The position numbers and the translations under genes were made by a program. DNA of 64,000 bases from Pusillimonas sp. TS35 (lineage in GTDB: Bacteria > Pseudomonadota > Gammaproteobacteria > Burkholderiales > Burkholderiaceae_B): positions 248,001 through 312,000 of the forward strand of contig NZ_WWER01000001.1 of NCBI RefSeq assembly GCF_009857885.1, written 5' to 3'. How positions within the stretch are numbered: the first letter of the stretch is position 1; the number at the start of each line of letters is the position of its first letter. Shown one piece after another: positions 62,233 through 64,000 of the stretch. The notes under the pieces are model-generated. The model was given only the letters and a program-made list of their open reading frames with translations. It was not told where the DNA came from and ran no database searches.

Positions 62233-63393
62233 ATGCGCAGAAAATGGGTTTATGTCGCCCTGGGGGGCGTAATTGTGGTGCCACTGCTGGCGGCGCCTTT
62301 CATCCTGGCGCCCGGCCCAGTGGCCGCGGGCGCACCAGCGGCGGTGGCCGTGGGTGCGGTGGAGCAGGCCGCTCTGATCGAAGCCATGCGCCCCGTGCGG
62401 CGCGGGCGGCCTGTCATTGCACTTGTGGCCAACAACCAGGGCACAGAGGTGGCGGATTTTCTGGTGGCCTACGGTGTGCTGCGCCATGCCGATGTGGCCG
62501 ACGTCACCGTTGTTGCGCAGGATAGCAGCCCGGTACAGTTGTATCCGCCCAAGATCAGTATTGTGCCGCAGACGACGCTGGCCGCCTTCGATCAGCGCTA
62601 CCCCAACGGCGCCGATTACGTCGTTGTCCCGGCGATGGAGCCGCCAGACGGCGCCGGCTTGACGCGTTGGGTCAGCGAGCAATACCGCAAGGGGGCGCAC
62701 GTGGTGTCGATCTGCAATGGCTCGCGCACGCTGGCGGCTGCTGGCCTGCTTGATGGTCGGCGCGCCACCGCGCACTGGTACAGCAAGCGCGCATTGCGTG
62801 AAGAGCATCCCACGATGCGGTGGGTGTCTGACAGGCGCTATGTCACAGACGGCCGCATCACCACATCAACGGGCGTAACAGCGAATGTGCCGGTGATGAT
62901 GGCGTTGGTGGAGGCGATTGGCGGCCGTGAAACTGCTACGCGCGTCGCCCATGAGTTGGGCGTAGCACATTGGGATGCGCGGCACCGCTCATCGGCATTC
63001 GTGCTCACTGCGGAGCACAAGAAAACCTTCATTCGCAACACCTTGGCGTTCTGGCAGCACGAAACGGTGGGGGTGCCGCTGCAGGCAGGGGTGGATGAGG
63101 TCGCGCTAGGCCTTACGCTTGATGCCTATGGCCGTACCGCGTTGGGCAAGACGGTGGCGGTGGGCGTGGATGACGGCGCTGTGCGCAGCCGTCATGGCCT
63201 GACGATACAGCCCGCGCGCACGGACAGTGGAAAGGTGGACTACCTGTTGCCGCCTCCTAGTGATAAGGCGCCGGCGAGTGTGATGGCGGGCCTATTGCCC
63301 GATATCCAGGCCCGCTATGGGCCGCATACGGCGGGCATTGTGGCATTGACCATGGAATATCCGTGGCAGCGCAGTGCATCCATGACGCAATGA
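62233..63393 (+). CDS. DJ-1/PfpI (class I glutamine amidotransferase-like) protein
   Basis: A 386-residue protein with an N-terminal membrane anchor or signal (MRRKWVYVALGGVIVVPLLAAP). The DJ-1/PfpI domain covers about 60-230: VIALVANNQGTEVADFLVAYG (Glu of the triad region) and AHVVSICNGSRTLAAAGLLDG with the nucleophile Cys at the elbow. The C-terminal part resembles the rest of GlxA-like proteins but lacks an AraC DNA-binding domain. The ATG follows GGGAGG. The export of a DJ-1 domain is unusual but seen in related proteins. Enzyme activity is unknown. Confidence 0.85.
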   Translation: MRRKWVYVALGGVIVVPLLAAPFILAPGPVAAGAPAAVAVGAVEQAALIEAMRPVRRGRPVIALVANNQGTEVADFLVAYGVLRHADVADVTVVAQDSSPVQLYPPKISIVPQTTLAAFDQRYPNGADYVVVPAMEPPDGAGLTRWVSEQYRKGAHVVSICNGSRTLAAAGLLDGRRATAHWYSKRALREEHPTMRWVSDRRYVTDGRITTSTGVTANVPVMMALVEAIGGRETATRVAHELGVAHWDARHRSSAFVLTAEHKKTFIRNTLAFWQHETVGVPLQAGVDEVALGLTLDAYGRTALGKTVAVGVDDGAVRSRHGLTIQPARTDSGKVDYLLPPPSDKAPASVMAGLLPDIQARYGPHTAGIVALTMEYPWQRSASMTQ

Positions 63394-63492
63394 AGCGGCA
63401 AAGCGGTGAAGCGGTGAAGCCACATTACCGTCCGATTATTTCGACTCTCCGCAGCGCAACTGCTCCACGTCCACTGCCCATGTTCGGCACGG

Positions 63493-64000
63493 CTAAGGGG
63501 CGCCCAGCAGCGAAATAAACCGCTGCGCGCTGATCGGCAGGCGGTTGTTTTTTAGCGTGATAAGGGTGAGCTGGGTGTTGATACCCGGGTCTACCAGTGG
63601 CACTAGAATGGGCATGCCCGCTAACCCCAGTTGGCGGAAGCTGGCGGGCGCGAATGCCACACCCATGCCGCGTTGCACCATCAGCAGCATGGGCAGGGTC
63701 TCGACCCCCCAGTAAATGACATCGGGCGTGTAACCCGCCACTTGGCAGGCGGCGATCAGGCTGTCGGCAATGCCACGGCCAGGCGGGGTCGTGTGCATCA
63801 AGAATTTCTCTTCGCGCAGGTCTCCGATGCGGATGCCTGAGCACCCAGCCAGTGGGTGGCCATGCGGCAACGCCACGCACAGGGGCTCGTCTGTCAGTAT
63901 GCGCGTGTCCAGGTCGCTGGCTGCATAGAAGCTGCGGCAGATGGCAAAATCAAGCGCTCCGTCGCGCAAGCGCTGCATCAACGTGGCGGTTTCGCCTTCC
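63493..64000 (-). CDS. LysR-family regulator, C-terminal part (cut by window)
   Basis: The last 168 or so residues of a LysR substrate-binding domain. LRDGALDFAICRSFYAASDL, ILTDEPLCVALPHGHPLAG, LREEKFLMHTTPPGRGIADS and MLLMVQRGMGVAFAPASFRQ are typical. The frame stays open to 64000; the DNA-binding N-terminus lies beyond the window. It converges on the DJ-1 gene. Confidence 0.9.
   Translation of the reverse strand, partial: EGETATLMQRLRDGALDFAICRSFYAASDLDTRILTDEPLCVALPHGHPLAGCSGIRIGDLREEKFLMHTTPPGRGIADSLIAACQVAGYTPDVIYWGVETLPMLLMVQRGMGVAFAPASFRQLGLAGMPILVPLVDPGINTQLTLITLKNNRLPISAQRFISLLGAP

Overview
The window reads as chromosome from a betaproteobacterium of the Alcaligenaceae (Bordetella/Achromobacter/Pusillimonas-like). 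The support is the tmRNA tag ANDERFALAA, the long-type ArgG, a convergent argG/argF pair, a Bug-type (TctC) solute receptor next to CoA-thioester genes, a DUF3579 gene, and high-GC codon use throughout. The genus is inferred, not proven.

Layout. 1-11585 is housekeeping and enzyme genes (aldo/keto reductase, cupin, YqhA, AlkA, YfcF-like GST, NYN protein, DapA-like aldolase) broken up by a decayed IS605-type element (about 5110-6238) and by a partial duplication of a tRNA-Ala(CGC) locus (9363-9487 and 10982-11107). 11586-16571 holds argG, argF, two small conserved genes and a sodium-coupled symporter. ssrA (tmRNA) lies at 16788-17152.

The 3' end of ssrA is an integration hot spot, and 17153-31425 is a stack of elements bounded by copies, intact or decayed, of the ssrA 3' end. 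The first element (17153-28044, about 10.9 kb) is the most interesting part of the window. It carries an integrase, an AlpA-like regulator, a small HTH protein and a primase, then a head-only morphogenesis block: HK97 capsid, protease, portal, HNH, small and large terminase, head-tail adaptor and connector. It has no tail, lysis or classical repressor genes. This is the gene set of a capsid-forming phage-inducible chromosomal island (cf-PICI): a satellite that would build and fill its own heads and take tails from a helper phage. The next elements hold an AbiEi antitoxin without its toxin, a Fic protein whose start codon sits inside a palindrome, and a fragment of an AbiEii toxin.

31560-37785 is a small catabolic locus: an IclR regulator divergent from a Bug receptor, a crotonase, an ADP-forming acyl-CoA ligase and an MmgE/PrpD protein, with a clear operator-like palindrome between the two arms. 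38068-42620 is the conserved stress trio prkA(yeaG)-yeaH-spoVR(ycgB). 42775-53345 is one long minus-strand transcription unit: LysR regulator, flavin monooxygenase, a complete dipeptide-type ABC importer (BCDF plus binding protein), an acyl-CoA thioesterase-like hydrolase and a two-domain CMD/alkylhydroperoxidase-like protein. Most junctions in it are ATGA overlaps. 53558-64000 holds envelope genes (DedA-PAP2-LssY fusion, YcbK/MepK-like peptidase, YcbB-like L,D-transpeptidase), a cytochrome b561, an MFS exporter, small proteins (HMA, DUF486, SlyX, PAS), a DJ-1/PfpI protein and the C-terminal part of a LysR regulator cut by the window edge.

Starts were chosen from ribosome binding sites and family lengths and often differ from the longest open frame. 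All family calls are from reading motifs; no database search was run.
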